Source of the DNA: Apostichopus japonicus
Lineage: Eukaryota > Echinodermata > Holothuroidea > Aspidochirotida > Stichopodidae
DNA: 64,000 nt
Assembly: GCF_037975245.1 (NCBI RefSeq)
Contig: NC_092568.1
Coordinates: 40,960,631-41,024,630 of the forward strand
Direction of reading: 5' to 3'
Each line of letters opens with the position of its first letter. The first letter of the stretch is position 1. Shown here in pieces: positions 61,546 to 64,000 of this stretch. The notes beneath the pieces were generated by a model, which ran no database searches, was not told the DNA's origin, and saw only the letters and a program-made list of their open reading frames with translations. A program made the position numbers and the translations under genes.

Positions 61546-63532
61546 ATTGGAGTGTACCCAGCTATAGGTTGATCATAGTTGCGAAAGACTTTTAGATGTG
61601 ATCATTATTTGAAAACGTTTAAGCAATCTTTACCAGTAACTGCACTCACATATGTTACTGCAGAACCACAAGGTGGGTCTTTTTACAAGAGGAGAGACTG
61701 CATAGGTCGCTATAGGGATTTTCTCCATGTAACGATTATATAGGCCTATGGGCTCTTTGGAACAGATTTTGGAATAACAAAGAAAACATTGATGGTTAGA
61801 ACTGGATTCGAAGCAGTGACAACGTCAACTCCTGCCAACTCAGTTGTCCAGCCCTTGCAGTTAGTGATGAACTTTTAAGCATGTTTGTTTGCTTACTGTG
61901 CTTTACAGACAGCACAGTAAGTTTCAGTCGATAATCATCGGAGCGCAACATGTATGGAAATGATTTCAAGAGACAATCGGCAACCACCTTTATATGATCA
62001 CGCATGGTTGTCCAAGTTAGTGAAATGTTTTTTATAATGTTCTTCTCCAAATAAAATAAATATTTTATTTATTTTTTCGAACAAATTGAACCCACCCTAT
62101 ACGAGGACAAACAAAAACGAATGACAGCGAATGACCGAATGACAATTGACTTTGTACAGGGTTAATTATCATTCGCGAATGACAGCGAATGACAACGAAT
62201 AACAACGAAGGGCGGTGGTGAGTGGATATAAGAGGGATTAGAGAGAAGAGGTCCCACCTTTATGATCAGTCTGGGAAAAGAACCTCCGCCAGGGAGGCGA
62301 CCGTCCCCTTGCCCTGGGGGAGGGTAATAAAAACAATAATTTTTATACAGCAACAATTTTTTTCAATTCCCCTAAGTTCACGGGGTAAAATTCAACAGGA
62401 CAAGTCAAACATCTTGATCAAGAATTTACCGAAAACACCGGTCACAGTCGCAAAATGTCAACTCGAATTTTTGCGATTTAAACCCCAATTCTCCGATTTT
62501 TTTGCGTGGCTTTAATATACCCACAAAGTCTGAACTGTGATATCCGGTTGAAACAAATGTCTGTGCTGTCATTTACTTTCATTCGTTTTAGTCAACGCAA
62601 TTTTTTTGTGTGTAGGCCTACAACATATTGTCATTCGTTATGTGTAACGTAATTGTCATTCGTTTTAGTAACACCCCCTATAAGTAGTAGGAATATGCCA
62701 AGAATAAGACTAAGCTTATTTTAAATCACGCATAAAAATGAAGAGAACTAATATTTATTAACATGAAAAACCATGTAGTTGCAACTACAAGATACTAATG
62801 CCTCTACTATGCAGTGTTCGTTGATGGACGTAAAAGCAACGAGTATGAGGATAGGTTATGTAGGCCTATTTAGATCTACAGTTCTGTCAGTGTCACTGTT
62901 AGTATTTTAGACTCGAGTTGCTTACGATATTCTCTAAAAAACAGTTCAGGCTCATAATGACAAGCAAAAGGGCAAAATAATTTGTTCCATGCTATATTTT
63001 AAATTCATTTCCGAAAATTATCAGTTAGAACTTCCGCGAAGCATTAAGACACCCGCAACCGCATAAGGTCGCGTAACCCATACGAAGGGTACAGTCACAT
63101 ATACTCCTTTTTCCCGTTCGTAGGCCTATATCAGACTAACTATTTCACGTGCGATACGGACCTGTGTTCCATTATATTCAATATTATTATGAAATAGTTT
63201 CAGTCAATTTATACACGTTTTTAAGTCGTAAACACACAGAAATATGCACTAGAAATAAATTCCGAATGTCGCAGTAACCCATTCTTAGTGCGATTATCGT
63301 TATGAAAAGCTGTCATTGTTTACGTTTTCCGAGGATTCCATTCTCAGTTGACCTGACCCCAAGTGAGAATCGGGCATGCGCACTCGTAACTTTGAACTCG
63401 CTTATTAGGATTCAGCTCCTTCTACTGAATTCAACATAAACTGAACTTTTCTACATCAAGAGAATCGACATAACAACATATCAAGCTTCGACTTACTGGA
63501 ATCAAATATGAGGACGATTTGAAGAAGAGAAG
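61546..63532. other. Intergenic DNA upstream of the GPCR, with a possible MITE at 62095-62685
   Basis: 62120-62205 has repeated GAATGACAGC/GAATGACAAC units, and 62560-62672 has the complementary GTCATTCGTT repeatedly. The inward-facing AAAACGAATGACA stretches at about 62115 and 62660, with nearby CACCCTAT and CACCCCCTAT, could be inverted ends of a ~590-bp element. No target duplication was seen. The ~200 bp before 63533 may include the GPCR promoter and leader, but no motif is decisive. Confidence 0.45.
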
Positions 63533-64000
63533 ATGGAGCAAAGGAACAGTACAACCGGGAACGAAACTGAAGAACTTTTTTATCCTTTCGCTCTTCGTCT
63601 GTTTATATCAAACTTAGCTGGATTACTCTGTATCGTTTTTAACGTAGTCAATTTGGTAGTCTTCAGGCTAACATCGAGTTGTTTTGGAGAAACGACTACA
63701 GCTATCGTTAAGATACTCGCTGTTACAGATTTACTTAGTGGTGTCTTGATAATTGTATATGACAACAGTGCAGTTGGTCTAATAGCATTCGATATGCAAA
63801 TCAACGATACTACATTTTGTGCTGTATTTTACACGGCTTGTGTATTTAATTTCCTTTGCTCATTGCACGCGATAAGCTTTCTCACCGTGGACCGTCTTAT
63901 CGCTATTCGTTTTCCCTTAAGGTACCTCAATCCAAGCAGAATATACGGAGCTTTTTCAGTTTTTCTGTGTTTAAATTTCGTAAATGGCCTTCTTGTCGGT
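63533..64000 (+). CDS. Class A (rhodopsin-like) GPCR, N-terminal part, runs off the window
   Basis: From ATG 63533 the frame is open for 156 codons to the window end. The N-terminus has two sequons (N5-S-T, N10-E-T). TM1 spans about 20-44. TM2 holds LAVTDLLSG with the conserved acidic D66. An extracellular N91-D-T precedes C96, the TM3 disulfide cysteine. TM3 ends in TVDRLIAIRFPLRY (D120-R121-L122, a DRY variant), the G-protein contact. TM4 starts about 138. Ligand and subfamily cannot be set from this fragment, and it could be one of the intronless orphan or chemosensory-type receptors common in marine invertebrates. No in-frame upstream start looks better. Confidence 0.88.
   Translation, partial: MEQRNSTTGNETEELFYPFALRLFISNLAGLLCIVFNVVNLVVFRLTSSCFGETTTAIVKILAVTDLLSGVLIIVYDNSAVGLIAFDMQINDTTFCAVFYTACVFNFLCSLHAISFLTVDRLIAIRFPLRYLNPSRIYGAFSVFLCLNFVNGLLVG

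Noticed and set aside
61218-61547. 109-codon minus-strand protein with CVVTSCRLTV repeats
   Set aside because: The 30-bp minisatellite unit is a multiple of three, so frames stay open without selection. No start context or conserved domain.

Overview
The window is eukaryotic nuclear DNA: AT-rich, intron-containing, and dominated by transposable elements and simple repeats. It has LINE and Copia elements, hAT and piggyBac-like transposons, a tRNA-derived SINE, and animal genes (a Ly6/uPAR-type surface protein, the Golgi protein YIPF4, and a rhodopsin-like GPCR). It fits a marine invertebrate deuterostome. An echinoderm, perhaps a sea cucumber, is my best guess, but this is an impression from repeat style and not a demonstrated identification.

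The backbone is a direct segmental duplication. Copy A runs from about 1 to 26300 and copy B from about 36400 to 56550. Each carries, in order on the + strand, a fragment of a CR1-like LINE, a three-exon Ly6/LU-domain gene, a block of conserved non-coding DNA, a minisatellite of ~40 bp units, exons of a YIPF4 gene, and an old hAT transposon. Both Ly6 copies are intact (162 codons each). YIPF4 is asymmetric. Copy A has stops, destroyed splice sites and frameshifts. Copy B is open in four exons but has lost one splice acceptor and lacks a recognisable first and last exon in this window. A 191-bp candidate first exon (6886-7076) exists only in copy A.

The copies have diverged mainly by transposition, and each serves as an empty-site control for the other. 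Copy A alone has a piggyBac-like MITE (TTAA target), a LINE tail, and a full-length APE-type LINE at 15966-23320. That LINE is itself broken by a 5'-truncated LINE and by two hAT-like MITEs, one of which contains a further hAT MITE. Copy B alone has a young Ty1/copia element (45742-50199) with near-identical LTRs, inserted in the minisatellite.

Between the copies (27500-34050) lies a second, smaller duplication of ~1.4 kb. One member is split by a 2.2-kb hAT element that has another hAT inside it, and the two members differ by a local inversion. From 56550 to 63500 the sequence is mostly non-coding, with a LINE tail, a LINE reverse-transcriptase relic, a 30-bp minisatellite and a possible MITE. 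The window ends in the first 156 codons of a class A GPCR.

I found no convincing undescribed multi-gene system. The strongest leads are the paired Ly6 genes with a possible short secreted isoform, the reciprocal decay of the YIPF4 copies, the Copia element whose gag start lies inside its LTR beside an initiator-tRNA anticodon-arm primer site, and a shared subterminal module in hAT MITEs with different ends.
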